Assembly: GCF_004526235.1 (NCBI RefSeq)
Contig: NZ_CP038159.1
Location: forward strand, 186,001-250,000
Direction of reading: 5' to 3'
From: Sphingobacterium sp. CZ-2
GTDB lineage: Bacteria; Bacteroidota; Bacteroidia; Sphingobacteriales; Sphingobacteriaceae
DNA: 64,000 nucleotides
Shown here: piece by piece, positions 8,791 to 17,418 of the stretch
Position numbering within the stretch: the stretch's first letter is position 1
How the letters are laid out: each line of letters begins with the position of its first letter
Notes under the pieces: generated by a model
What the model was told of the DNA's origin: nothing
What the model saw: only the letters and a program-made list of their open reading frames with translations
Databases searched by the model: none
Made by a program: the position numbers and the translations under genes

Positions 8791-10554
8791 CTAAATCCCA
8801 GCCGAGTTAAACTGAAGCTCATAAAGCTTCCTATAATGCCCATCCATCTCCAACAGTTCATGATGAGATCCCATCTCCATAATCTCCCCTTTATCCAGCA
8901 CAATAATCTTATCCGCTTTCTGTATAGTCGATAACCTATGCGCAATCACAATGGAAGTCCTTCCTTCCATCAGGTTCTCTATCGCCTGCTGAATCAACAA
9001 TTCCGTTTCCGTATCAATAGAAGAAGTCGCTTCATCCAAGATCAAAATCTTCGGATCATGCACCAAAGCCCTAATAAAAGAGATCAATTGGGCCTGACCT
9101 GCTGATAACGTAGATCCCCTTTCCTGCACATGATAATCAAAATTCCCGGGCAAACGCATAATAAAATCATAAGCCCCTACTTTTTTTGCCGCATCCACAA
9201 TAGATTCATAACTGATCTTCGGATTGTGCAGGCTGATATTATTCAATACCGTATCCGAAAAAAGAAAAACATCCTGCAACACTGTAGAAATGGTCTGTCG
9301 CAAGTAATGCAATTCATATTCCCGAATATCAACCCCATCCAACAGGATCTCCCCCTTCTGGATCTCATAGAATCTGCTCAGGATGTTGATTACAGACGAT
9401 TTGCCGGCACCAGTCGCTCCAACCAATGCCAAGGTCTCCCCAGCATGTACATGGAAGCTTAGGTCCTTTAAGACCCATTTCTCTTCATTATAAGCAAACC
9501 AAACATTCTTAAAAGTGATTTCTCCCTTAACATGGGCTGGCTTATACGTTCCTTTATTCGGCGTAAATTCATCCGTATCCAACACATCAAAAATTCGTTC
9601 TGCCGATACCATACCCATCTGAAGCGTATTGAACTTATCGATCAACTCTCGGATTGGCCTGAAGATCATGTTGATGTACATGATAAAAGCGACTACCACC
9701 CCAGGCGAAATCACATCCGCGAGGATCTGTTTAGAGCCATACCAAACCAATAAACCGGTAGCAATGGCCACAATAATCTCCAACACCGGGAAAAAGATGG
9801 AGAAGTACCAGTTGGCACGGATATGCGCATTCCGGTGTTCCGCATTGATTTCCTTGAATTTCCGCATTTCCTGATCCTCACGCGCAAAATATTGAATCAC
9901 ACTCATCCCGGAGATATGCTCTTGCAAGAAAGTGTTGAGGTTGGAGACCCATAGACGCACACTTTGAAAAGCCGATTTCATGGCCTCTTTGAAAATGTAG
10001 GTCGCCGCGATCATCAATGGCATAGGAACCAGCACGACCAAGGTAAGCCTCCAATCCGTGTAGAACATCACCCCCAAGATCACCACGAGTTGTAACAGGT
10101 CGCCAATGATCTGTATCAAGCCTTCCGAGAAGATATTCGCAATGGTCTCCAAATCAGAAATGGTCCTCGTGATCAAACGACCAATGGGTGTATTATCAAA
10201 ATATTTTAAACGAAGGTTCGTGATATGGTTGAAGACCTGTATCCGGATGTCCCGGATCACCGATTGTCCAAGTGTATTGGTCATTAGGGTATGGAAATAC
10301 CGGATAATGGTCTGTGCCAAAAGTAAGGCAAACATCACCATCAACATCCAGGTCAAGCCTTCGGATTTCCCAGAAAGGATATATTGATCCAGGGTGTATT
10401 CCACCAATAGGGGTAATGCGGGAGCTACCGCTGCCAAGAGGATGGTCAATACCACCGAAACCCAAAATATCCCCTTATAAGGTCGGATATATTTGGCCAG
10501 TCGTCCTAAAAGCTTACTATCGTATGCGTTGCCCGCTATTTTTTCCTTTTCCAA
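8791..10554 (-). CDS. ABC transporter, fused permease and ATP-binding protein (MsbA/MdlB-type exporter)
   Basis: This 587-residue half-transporter has an N-terminal six-helix membrane domain (about 1-320) and a C-terminal nucleotide-binding domain. It shows Walker A GATGAGKSS (379-387), signature LSAGQ (483-487, with Ala in place of the usual Gly) and Walker B ILILDE (503-508) followed by the H-loop IVIAHRLS. Homodimers or heterodimers of this class export lipids or drugs; the substrate is not evident. The first usable start is TTG at 10552-10554, because an in-frame TAG (the truA stop) lies only 6 bp before it and no ATG follows nearby. Translation is probably coupled to truA. Confidence 0.9.
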   Translation of the reverse strand: MEKEKIAGNAYDSKLLGRLAKYIRPYKGIFWVSVVLTILLAAVAPALPLLVEYTLDQYILSGKSEGLTWMLMVMFALLLAQTIIRYFHTLMTNTLGQSVIRDIRIQVFNHITNLRLKYFDNTPIGRLITRTISDLETIANIFSEGLIQIIGDLLQLVVILGVMFYTDWRLTLVVLVPMPLMIAATYIFKEAMKSAFQSVRLWVSNLNTFLQEHISGMSVIQYFAREDQEMRKFKEINAEHRNAHIRANWYFSIFFPVLEIIVAIATGLLVWYGSKQILADVISPGVVVAFIMYINMIFRPIRELIDKFNTLQMGMVSAERIFDVLDTDEFTPNKGTYKPAHVKGEITFKNVWFAYNEEKWVLKDLSFHVHAGETLALVGATGAGKSSVINILSRFYEIQKGEILLDGVDIREYELHYLRQTISTVLQDVFLFSDTVLNNISLHNPKISYESIVDAAKKVGAYDFIMRLPGNFDYHVQERGSTLSAGQAQLISFIRALVHDPKILILDEATSSIDTETELLIQQAIENLMEGRTSIVIAHRLSTIQKADKIIVLDKGEIMEMGSHHELLEMDGHYRKLYELQFNSAGI

Positions 10555-10560
10555 GCTAAA

Positions 10561-11313
10561 CTAATTTCCAATGTAAGGATACAAAACTTTTGTTAAATAT
10601 AAACCACATGCCGGCACAGAAGTTCCCGCTTTTGAACGGTCTTTACTGGCTATAACTTCTTTTACATAAGATACCGGTTTTTTCCCCAGCCCAATTTCCA
10701 TCAAGGTGCCCACGATGGCCCGCACCATATTCCGTAGAAACCGATCGGCGGTGATATGGAATACCAAGTGATCGCCTTCCCATACCCAGACCGCTTCTTT
10801 GATGTCGCAGTTGTTCGTGAATACCTGGGTATTCGACTTGCTGAAACAGGAAAAATCCTGTTTCCCGAGGAGATCTTTTGCGGCCAGATTCATCTTTTCC
10901 ACATCCGGTTGATCCCTTAATGCCCAGGAAAACTGATGTCGAAAAGGATCCTTAGAAAAATGGATATGATATTCATAGCTTCTTTCCGTAGCATCAAAAC
11001 GTGCATGTGCATCCGAATTTACGGCTATCAACCGTTTTACGGCAATATCAAAAGGGAGCAGTGCATTCAGGGAATGAACAAAGCGTTCTGGTTTTTGGAG
11101 GGTTTCCGCATCGCTGTCAAAGTGGACGAACAATTGTTTGGCATGTACGCCAGTGTCTGTCCTGCCGGCACCTATCGTTTCAATAGGCTGACGAAGAAGG
11201 ATCGCCAATGCTTCATTGAGCTTCTCCTGAACAGAAACGGCATTTTCTTGGATCTGCCAACCATGATAGGCCGTTCCATTGTATGAAATCTCGATGAAAT
11301 ATCTCTGCTGCAT
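10561..11313 (-). CDS. truA: tRNA pseudouridine(38-40) synthase TruA
   Basis: This 250-residue enzyme isomerises uridines 38-40 in the anticodon arm of tRNAs. The catalytic aspartate is Asp53 in GAGRTDTGVHAK. The start SYNGTAYHGWQIQ and the motif RFLRNMVRAIVGTL are family-typical. The frame stays open upstream to 11364, but a -7 box at 11327-11334 and a purine-rich stretch just before ATG 11311-11313 favour this start. Its stop is 6 bp before the ABC transporter's TTG start, forming a two-gene operon. Confidence 0.95.
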   Translation of the reverse strand: MQQRYFIEISYNGTAYHGWQIQENAVSVQEKLNEALAILLRQPIETIGAGRTDTGVHAKQLFVHFDSDAETLQKPERFVHSLNALLPFDIAVKRLIAVNSDAHARFDATERSYEYHIHFSKDPFRHQFSWALRDQPDVEKMNLAAKDLLGKQDFSCFSKSNTQVFTNNCDIKEAVWVWEGDHLVFHITADRFLRNMVRAIVGTLMEIGLGKKPVSYVKEVIASKDRSKAGTSVPACGLYLTKVLYPYIGN

Positions 11314-11326
11314 GTTTTCCACCTGG

Positions 11327-11334
11327 CAAAGGTA
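11327..11334 (-). promoter_or_regulatory. Probable -7 promoter box of truA
   Basis: On the minus strand TACCTTTG lies 13 bp before the ATG at 11313, fitting the Bacteroidetes -7 consensus TAnnTTTG. It falls inside the longer open frame and so argues against a start further upstream. Confidence 0.6.
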
Positions 11335-11448
11335 CGGAAATTCGGTTTTGTAACTGAAAACCATTACATTTTTTGACTGAAATCCGGGTATTTCGCCTGC
11401 GAATCTTTACCCTTAATTTTATCCTATCACAATTCACACTAATTAAAA

Positions 11449-11892
11449 ATGAAAAAAATTATTTTAATGTTATCCTTGATGATGGGATTGTCGGGGATGG
11501 TAAAAGCACAAGGGTTATTGGACAAGATTGATCGTGCCTTGAACAAAGCGGAAAATACAGCCAACAAAGTAGGGAGCTCTTCGGAAAAAGCAGGTCGTAT
11601 TGGTGGGAAAATCAATAACCTGATTGGTAAGAAGGAAGCTAAAGGAAGTAATTTTGAAATCCAGATCCAAGGAATCAAATTGGCGGATCTGAAAAGCCTG
11701 TCGACAGGATTGGAGACCGACAAAAAAGTGGGCGAAGTGAAGATGAAGTTCAATTCATCTGTTTCAACCCTACAGGTGATCTACAATGGGGAAAGCGATG
11801 AGCTTTTTGAATTGCTCAAGAAGAAATCGCCAAAGATCACCGATGAATCCGTGCAGGCTATGGAAGACAATAGTATTTCAATTAAGTTGTAA
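11449..11892 (+). CDS. Secreted protein of unknown function
   Basis: The 147 residues begin with a clear Sec signal peptide (about 1-21, ending MVKAQ). The region after it (about 22-60) is rich in Lys, Asn and Gly with amphipathic spacing. A beta-rich acidic C-terminal half follows (about 65-147, ending SISIKL). I do not recognise a named family. It lies about 30 bp before the left end of the IS element. Whether it was once linked to the histidine kinase beyond the IS cannot be decided from this sequence. Confidence 0.7.
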   Translation: MKKIILMLSLMMGLSGMVKAQGLLDKIDRALNKAENTANKVGSSSEKAGRIGGKINNLIGKKEAKGSNFEIQIQGIKLADLKSLSTGLETDKKVGEVKMKFNSSVSTLQVIYNGESDELFELLKKKSPKITDESVQAMEDNSISIKL

Positions 11893-11951
11893 ATAGTTTA
11901 TCTTTATAACAAATCATGCGAGAGGCTGTCTAAAAAGGTCTCTTAAAAGAG

Positions 11952-11982
11952 AACCCCGTCATTAAAAAATGGCGGGGTTTTT
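11952..11982 (+). terminator. Hairpin terminator inside the IS left end
   Basis: Stem AACCCCGTCATT/AATGGCGGGGTT (one G-T wobble) is followed by TTTTT. It lies between the left inverted repeat and the transposase start. Its position suggests it blocks transcription entering from outside, a known way for insertion sequences to limit transposase expression. That role is inferred. Confidence 0.65.
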
Positions 11983-12033
11983 CTGTTTTTTGTCCTCAAG
12001 ATTTTGTATCTTAAGGTGCAACCAAAAAACAAT

Positions 12034-13662
12034 ATGGCAAACATACAATTCAAAGCGCTTCCATCCAATAGTCCTAGTCTTTTTCCTGAGAATATTTTAG
12101 ACCGTATCCCCTTGCACCATCCTGTTCGGTTGGTGAGCCAGGTTGTTGACCAGTTGGATCTGGAACATATCATCCGTCAGTATAAAGGAGGGGGAACGAC
12201 CAGTTTCCATCCCAGGATGCTCATCAAGGTACTGTTCTACGCGTATCTGAGCAATATCTATTCTTGCCGCAAGATCGAGCGCGCCCTGCACGAGAACATC
12301 CATTTCATGTGGCTTTCGGGCAACAGTACACCGGATTACCGTACGATCAATTATTTCAGGGGAAAGCGTCTTAAGGAACAGATACAGGAGCTGTTTGCCA
12401 GTATCGTTCGGATGCTGCATGATATGGAGTATGTCAGCCTGAAAGTCCAGTATGTAGATGGTACCAAGATCGAATCGGCCGCCGGTCGTTATACCTTCGT
12501 TTGGAAGAAATCGATCGAGAAGAACAAGATAAAGCTGGAGGCGAACATCGCTTCGGTCCTTTCGGATATCGATGCACAGATCAGCCGGGACCAATCTTCA
12601 TTAGGGGATCAGCAGGTCGGCAGGGCCATCGATAGTGCCCAGCTGAGGGAAAAGATCAAATCGATCAATGCCAAGCTCAAAGGAGTGGATAGATCTACCG
12701 ATAGGCAGCTGAGGAAGCTTGAAGACGACTATCTGCCCCGACTGGAGAAATATGAGGAGCAACTGGAAGTACTGGGAGATCGCAATAGTTATAGCAAGAC
12801 CGATACCGATGCCGTGTTTATGCGGATGAAAGAGGACCACATGAAAAATGGCCAGCTTAAACCGGCCTACAATACCCAGATCAGCACCGAAGAGCAGTTC
12901 ATCACCCATTATAGCATCCATCAAACGGCCGCAGATACCACAACCCTGCCCGAACACCTGGAAGGCTTTGAGTCCCATTACGGAAAACAGAGTGAATCCA
13001 TCGTCGCAGATGCCGGATATGGTAGCGAGCAGAACTACGAGCTGATGGAAGGACAGGGTATAACCGCTTTTGTGAAGTACAATTACTTCCATATGGAACA
13101 AAAGCGCAAGGATAAACAGGATCCTTTTTCGGTACAGAACCTATATTACAACCAGCAGGAGGACTTTTATGTGTGTCCGGCAGGACAGAAGCTCAGCTTT
13201 ATCGGTCATGCAACCAGAGTCAGTGCCAACGGATACACTGCCCAGGTCAGCTGTTACCAGGCTCGGCGATGTGAGGGCTGCCCGATGCGCAGTGGGTGCC
13301 ATAAAGCTAAAGGCGATCGGCTCATTGAAGTGAACCACAGGCTCAATAAGCTCAAGGATAAAGCCCGGGAAAGACTGCTGTCGGAAGAGGGAATGTACCA
13401 TCGGAGCAAGCGACCCATAGAAGTGGAAGCTGTATTTGGTCAGATGAAAAGCAACAACAGGTTTACCCGGTTCACAATGAAAGGACTGGATAAAGTCGCT
13501 GTGGAGTTCGGATTGATGGCCATTGCCCATAACCTCAGAAAATGGGCAAAAAAGTGGAAAGACAAAGCTTTTATCGGTAAACCAGGTGGCAAAAACTCCC
13601 TATTTGCGATAAATCAAGCCATCAACATGCTGAAAAGTACAAAACATCGACTTGCAGCCTAA
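12034..13662 (+). CDS. IS1182 family transposase (DDE type)
   Basis: This 542-residue transposase starts at ATG 12034 (MANIQFKALPS); ten further in-frame codons from a TTG lie upstream but are unlikely to be used. The N-terminal IS1182 domain has the RTINYFRGKRL region. The catalytic triad is visible in three places: the Asp of VQYVDGTKIES, the Asp of IVADAGYGSEQN and the Glu of RPIEVEAVFGQMKSN. A CEGCPMRSGC cysteine cluster sits before the last acidic residue. The frame is intact. It should cut and rejoin the element's ends; the copy appears functional by sequence. Confidence 0.93.
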   Translation: MANIQFKALPSNSPSLFPENILDRIPLHHPVRLVSQVVDQLDLEHIIRQYKGGGTTSFHPRMLIKVLFYAYLSNIYSCRKIERALHENIHFMWLSGNSTPDYRTINYFRGKRLKEQIQELFASIVRMLHDMEYVSLKVQYVDGTKIESAAGRYTFVWKKSIEKNKIKLEANIASVLSDIDAQISRDQSSLGDQQVGRAIDSAQLREKIKSINAKLKGVDRSTDRQLRKLEDDYLPRLEKYEEQLEVLGDRNSYSKTDTDAVFMRMKEDHMKNGQLKPAYNTQISTEEQFITHYSIHQTAADTTTLPEHLEGFESHYGKQSESIVADAGYGSEQNYELMEGQGITAFVKYNYFHMEQKRKDKQDPFSVQNLYYNQQEDFYVCPAGQKLSFIGHATRVSANGYTAQVSCYQARRCEGCPMRSGCHKAKGDRLIEVNHRLNKLKDKARERLLSEEGMYHRSKRPIEVEAVFGQMKSNNRFTRFTMKGLDKVAVEFGLMAIAHNLRKWAKKWKDKAFIGKPGGKNSLFAINQAINMLKSTKHRLAA

Positions 13663-13747
13663 TATTGCTCATGAAATTATAATGGAGCTCCAGAAAGCTA
13701 TAAAACAGAAGAAGGTGCCTTTTTAGACACCTTCATTTTTTTATACG

Positions 13748-15709
13748 ATGCCTTTGAAAAAAATCGGTCTTTTTCTAATCATGTGCCTATTAATGGGTTT
13801 GGATGTGCTCGCCATCCAGGGAGATCTGATTCCATACCAAAAGGAAATTGACAGTCTAAAAAAGGATTATAGCCTACAAAAGGATCCCCTGAAGAAGGCC
13901 AAGACAGTTTATGAACTTTCTTTCTTTTACTCCTATTCAGATTCCAGCCAATCAAAGGCCTATCTAGAACAAGGGCTGCAACTCAGTAAAAATTCGGATC
14001 TGTGGTTGGCGATCGGTAAAGTCTACGAAGGCGCTTTCTATATGGATTATGACCTTGAAAAAGGTATTCGAATATTTCGGGAGGCAGAAAAGGCCCTTCA
14101 ACAATTTCAAGATCCCTTGGCGTATTATTACCGGGCAAAAAGCTTGAGCAATATGGCCACGATTTATCAATGGCAGGATAAACAACTTGAAATGATGGAC
14201 GTGCTGATGAAAGAAGCACTTCCCGCTAGTCTGAAGGCCAAAGATGATGTCCTTATCGGAAATGTCCATTACAAGATCGGTTTAAATTTTTGGAACAATA
14301 TCCAATACAGCAATGCCAACAAATACCTCTTGTTGGCCATTCAGCATATGGAGAAGGGCAATTATGATGTTTGGATTTTGGAAGAGTCCTATAAAATGCT
14401 GATTCTTTCCCAATGTTCATTGGGACTGTTAAAAGAAGCGAAAAGTACGCTCGCGAAGTATGAAAAGTTTGTTAAAGCAAATGCTGGAGAAATCCCCATC
14501 AGCAATTATTACTATAACCAAGCTGTATATTATAGGTTTTCCAAACAATATGATTCGGCCGTAGCGGCTATGAACAACGCCATTTCGGCCTTTAAATCGG
14601 AGAAATTGACTGATATCAGGGAGATTTCTTCTCTATATTTTCAATTGAGTCTGATCCAATATGACCAAGGCGACTATAAAGCCGCCTTAAATTCCCTGCA
14701 GTTAAGTGAAAAGGCCTATAACGGCAGAGACTTTCAGTTTTTTCAGGACAGTGTGAATATGGCTGTCCGATATTACATGATTTATGAAAAGCTGGGCGAA
14801 CATAAAAATGCTTTTGAATGGTCCAAAAAATACATTGAACTGCGGGATACCTTGTTCGAACGTAGAATCCGAGAGTCCATCCTGGATTATGAAGTAAAAT
14901 ACAAAACACTGGAAAAAGAAAAGGAAATCAATGGGCTGAAAGCGGATAAGGAAAAGTCGGATCTGATTATACGCAACACCTGGATCATTGCCGCCCTCAT
15001 CCTGATGATCATATTGATCATTCTGTATTTCCTTTCCAAGAGCCAACAGAAGAACAGGCGTTTATTGGCTTTGGATGCGATGTTGCAGGGGGAAGAAAAG
15101 GAACGAAATCGCTTGTCCCGGGATCTCCACGACGGTTTGGGTTCGGTTTTAGCCTCCATAAAATATAAAATGCTGGATGTGGACAAATCCAAGCAGGAAG
15201 AAAAGGTGGATGAGATGTTGAACGAGATGGATTTTGCCATTACTGAGATGCGTAGGATATCTTTGAACCTCATGCCGGAAGCCCTACGGCGTTTTGGATT
15301 GCAGGTTTCATTAGAAGACCTCTGCAAAAGCCTGCAGAACAGCAATACCCAGATAGAACTGCAGCTTTACGGCGAATTGAACAGCCTCTCTCACGACAAA
15401 CAGACCCATATCTATCGGATAGTCCAAGAATTACTGAACAATTCGTTGAAGCATGGCCATCCTCAACACATCCTTGTGCAATGCAGTTTGGAAGAACATG
15501 CTATCCTGATCACAGTAGAAGATGATGGTGCCGGATTTGATGTGGATCTGATGGAAAAAGAGGAAAATGAAGGTTCCGGCTTGAAGAATGTAAAAACTCG
15601 GATCAATTACCTACATGGCACCATGGATGTTCAATCCCAACCGGGAAAAGGAACAACCATTAACATTGAACTGCCGTTTAAACATTCTGGGAAACCAAAG
15701 ACAAATTAA
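13748..15709 (+). CDS. TPR-containing sensor histidine kinase (HisKA_3 type), orphan
   Basis: This 653-residue protein has a signal peptide (about 1-22), a periplasmic alpha-helical region with TPR-like repeats (about 40-360), a coiled coil and one membrane helix (about 408-432). A HisKA_3 dimerisation domain with the phospho-acceptor His461 in RDLHDGLGSVL follows, then a HATPase domain (DDGAGFD, GSGLKNV). This is the NarX/DesK class, which usually pairs with a LuxR-type response regulator; none is encoded nearby. The IS ends 13 bp before the ATG, so its promoter may now come from the IS. The protein itself is full length. Confidence 0.9.
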   Translation: MPLKKIGLFLIMCLLMGLDVLAIQGDLIPYQKEIDSLKKDYSLQKDPLKKAKTVYELSFFYSYSDSSQSKAYLEQGLQLSKNSDLWLAIGKVYEGAFYMDYDLEKGIRIFREAEKALQQFQDPLAYYYRAKSLSNMATIYQWQDKQLEMMDVLMKEALPASLKAKDDVLIGNVHYKIGLNFWNNIQYSNANKYLLLAIQHMEKGNYDVWILEESYKMLILSQCSLGLLKEAKSTLAKYEKFVKANAGEIPISNYYYNQAVYYRFSKQYDSAVAAMNNAISAFKSEKLTDIREISSLYFQLSLIQYDQGDYKAALNSLQLSEKAYNGRDFQFFQDSVNMAVRYYMIYEKLGEHKNAFEWSKKYIELRDTLFERRIRESILDYEVKYKTLEKEKEINGLKADKEKSDLIIRNTWIIAALILMIILIILYFLSKSQQKNRRLLALDAMLQGEEKERNRLSRDLHDGLGSVLASIKYKMLDVDKSKQEEKVDEMLNEMDFAITEMRRISLNLMPEALRRFGLQVSLEDLCKSLQNSNTQIELQLYGELNSLSHDKQTHIYRIVQELLNNSLKHGHPQHILVQCSLEEHAILITVEDDGAGFDVDLMEKEENEGSGLKNVKTRINYLHGTMDVQSQPGKGTTINIELPFKHSGKPKTN

Positions 15710-15720
15710 GTTGTTTGTAT

Positions 15721-15728
15721 TATATTTG
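15721..15728 (+). promoter_or_regulatory. Possible -7 box before the DUF4293 gene
   Basis: TATATTTG matches TAnnTTTG and lies 20 bp before the start codon at 15749. No good -33 element is seen at the expected distance, so support is moderate. Confidence 0.45.
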
Positions 15729-15748
15729 TGGATAAACAATAAAATACT

Positions 15749-16222
15749 ATGATACAGCGCATACAATCGATCTGGTTGTTACTATCAGGGATCAGTCTTT
15801 TCGGATTATTCTTATTTCCTTATTTAATGTACAGTAACCCTGTTGGGCTTGGAAAAAGCATCTATGTTACAGGAGTTTTCTCTTCCTTGAACAATGTGGA
15901 GACCAAGGAGTCCAGTTTTCTTTTATTAACGATTGCTACAGTGGTACTTGCCTTGATTCCCATCCTTATTATCTTCTTTTTCAAAGACAGAAAGCTTCAG
16001 TTGAAGCTGATCCTTTTGCAGGTTATCTTAGTCTGTTTATTGGCGGTTGGAATGTGGTTTTCTGCAAGTTCGATCTGGGATATGAACAATGAAGATATTA
16101 AGGTAAGCAATATTGGGGTGGGTTATTTTATTTTACCGATCTCGATCCTGTTTTTGAGTTTTGCGATCCGTGGGATCAGGAATGATGAGAAACTCATCAA
16201 ATCAGCTGACCGATTACGTTAA
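15749..16222 (+). CDS. DUF4293 family membrane protein
   Basis: This 157-residue protein has four predicted membrane helices (about 7-27, 50-75, 82-103 and 122-142). The start MIQRIQSIWLLL and the four-helix layout match DUF4293, a small Bacteroidota family with no assigned function. It ends 6 bp before the next gene, with which it probably forms an operon. A -7-like box precedes it. Confidence 0.8.
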   Translation: MIQRIQSIWLLLSGISLFGLFLFPYLMYSNPVGLGKSIYVTGVFSSLNNVETKESSFLLLTIATVVLALIPILIIFFFKDRKLQLKLILLQVILVCLLAVGMWFSASSIWDMNNEDIKVSNIGVGYFILPISILFLSFAIRGIRNDEKLIKSADRLR

Positions 16223-16228
16223 GATTTC

Positions 16229-16687
16229 ATGATGAAAAAATTAATGGTACTTGCCCTGTTGGGTTTTCTGTTTTTTGTTCCTAGGTTGGTTTTTGGGCAA
16301 GAGGATACGACGGTGAATATCGTGGATGATATACAGTTTGATCTGAAGTCTAAAGTGGTTAATGGGGATACCTTGCAGGTAGATCTATTTGTGATTTCCT
16401 ATGAAAAGGATCCGAGGGATTTTAGGTTGAATGTGTTTGCAAGTACGTTGGTTGATGGGGAAGGAAAGTCGCATATGTTGCATAGTGTGAAGATGGGTAG
16501 GGTATTGGTGCTGCTTTCCCAAAGACAGAATTATTTGAATTATTTATTGAAGCAGGATGTTCCTGTGGGTATAACGGTTAAGTTCTCTCCATTGAGTGCA
16601 GCGATGAAAAAAGCAAAGGAAATGAAATTGGTTTTTGAGTCTTTGGAGGAAGAAGGAAAGTTTATCGAAGCGAGAATTCGGTTTTGA
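16229..16687 (+). CDS. Secreted protein of unknown function
   Basis: The 152 residues start with a signal peptide (about 1-24, ending VFGQ). The rest alternates hydrophobic and polar residues as in a beta-sandwich (DIQFDLKSKVVNGDTLQVDLFVISYEK in outline), with no cysteine or known catalytic motif. I do not recognise a family. Two adjacent ATG codons (16229 and 16232) are possible starts. It directly follows the DUF4293 gene, and repeat A2 begins right after its stop. Confidence 0.7.
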   Translation: MMKKLMVLALLGFLFFVPRLVFGQEDTTVNIVDDIQFDLKSKVVNGDTLQVDLFVISYEKDPRDFRLNVFASTLVDGEGKSHMLHSVKMGRVLVLLSQRQNYLNYLLKQDVPVGITVKFSPLSAAMKKAKEMKLVFESLEEEGKFIEARIRF

Positions 16688-16691
16688 TCCC

Positions 16692-16776
16692 CGTCATTAC
16701 GAGGGCTCTACGTCATTGCGAGGAACGAAGCAATCTTTCGATTAGTCCAAAGATTGCTTCGTTCCTCGCAATGACG
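16692..16776. repeat. Family A palindromic repeat, copy A2
   Basis: The core palindrome is 16711-16776, with arms CGTCATTGCGAGGAACGAAG and its complement. An extra degenerate left end sits 19 bp upstream at 16692. The loop reads CGATTAGTCC, the reverse complement of the A1 loop, so this copy is inserted in the opposite orientation. It fills the whole gap between two convergent genes. Confidence 0.88.
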
Positions 16777-16782
16777 AAGTAC

Positions 16783-17322
16783 CTACCTCGAATACCTAAA
16801 CTGCTGTTTATCCATCATCCCCATCTGCGACTTCATCAACTTAATCTGCTCTTCCAACAACTTATTCTTATCCGCTTTTTTGGCTTCAGCCAAAAGCTTC
16901 TCTGCTTCGCGTTTATTTCTTTTCGCCATCGCAATCCCCGCCAAACTTAATTTGGTCAAGGCAACACTATGATCCATATGCAATCCCAAAGCCAATGCCT
17001 TCTTAAAAAACTTTTCCGACTGTAACGGCGCACGTTGCGATTCGATCAATCCCAATAGCATATGATAATAACCATGTTGAGCCGAAATCAATTCCGTTTC
17101 ATAGTTGTTGATCTTCTTTAACCAAACCTCTGCTTTATCCATACGTTCCTTACGAAGAAACCACTGCGCAAGCAACATTTTCTCATTGAAAAACACCGTT
17201 ACCCATGCTAAAATTGTAATCAGGATTGCCAATATACCCCATCCCCAGTGTCCAAACCAGAACAAGGCTACCGTCCCAACAATCAACAAACTACATATTA
17301 TAATTCGAACTAAATTTGACAT
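16783..17322 (-). CDS. Membrane-anchored TPR-like protein
   Basis: This 179-residue protein has two closely spaced membrane helices at the N-terminus (about 5-22 and 26-45). A cytosolic all-helical region follows with TPR-like pairs (WLKKINNYETELISAQHGYY, FFKKALALGLHMDH), then a Lys/Glu-rich coiled segment (about 135-165). No enzyme motif is seen. Such proteins usually serve as scaffolds; the partner is unknown. It starts with ATG at 17320-17322. Confidence 0.65.
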   Translation of the reverse strand: MSNLVRIIICSLLIVGTVALFWFGHWGWGILAILITILAWVTVFFNEKMLLAQWFLRKERMDKAEVWLKKINNYETELISAQHGYYHMLLGLIESQRAPLQSEKFFKKALALGLHMDHSVALTKLSLAGIAMAKRNKREAEKLLAEAKKADKNKLLEEQIKLMKSQMGMMDKQQFRYSR

Positions 17323-17418
17323 AATTATTCTTAATGCTGTAAGTTTGCAAATATCCGTTTAATTACCGTGTTATACAACTTGTTTGCGGTAAAATAATGT
17401 AAAATTATATCCATATTT

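Larger units (their letters stand above)
11922..13734 (+). mobile_element. Complete IS1182-family insertion sequence
   Basis: The imperfect terminal inverted repeats start GAGGCTGTCTAAAAAGG at 11922 and, read inward from 13734, GAAGGTGTCTAAAAAGG. They agree in 15 of the first 17 positions, and similarity continues a few bases further. One transposase gene fills the element, and its catalytic residues look intact. I see no convincing target-site duplication (left flank GCGA, right flank ATTT). The right end lies 13 bp before the start codon of the histidine kinase gene, so the kinase's native upstream region has been displaced. Confidence 0.85.

Noticed and set aside
8619..8945. Open frame across repeat A1 on the minus strand
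   Set aside because: It overlaps the 3' end of the ABC transporter in another frame and otherwise translates the repeat.
12601..13101. 166-codon open frame opposite the transposase
   Set aside because: It lies antisense to conserved transposase sequence and shows no protein features.
11911..13740. Target-site duplication of the IS element
   Set aside because: The flanks (GCGA and ATTT) do not match, so none can be claimed.
16684..16950. Open frame across repeat A2 on the plus strand
   Set aside because: Most of it is translation of the palindrome and of the antisense of the next gene.
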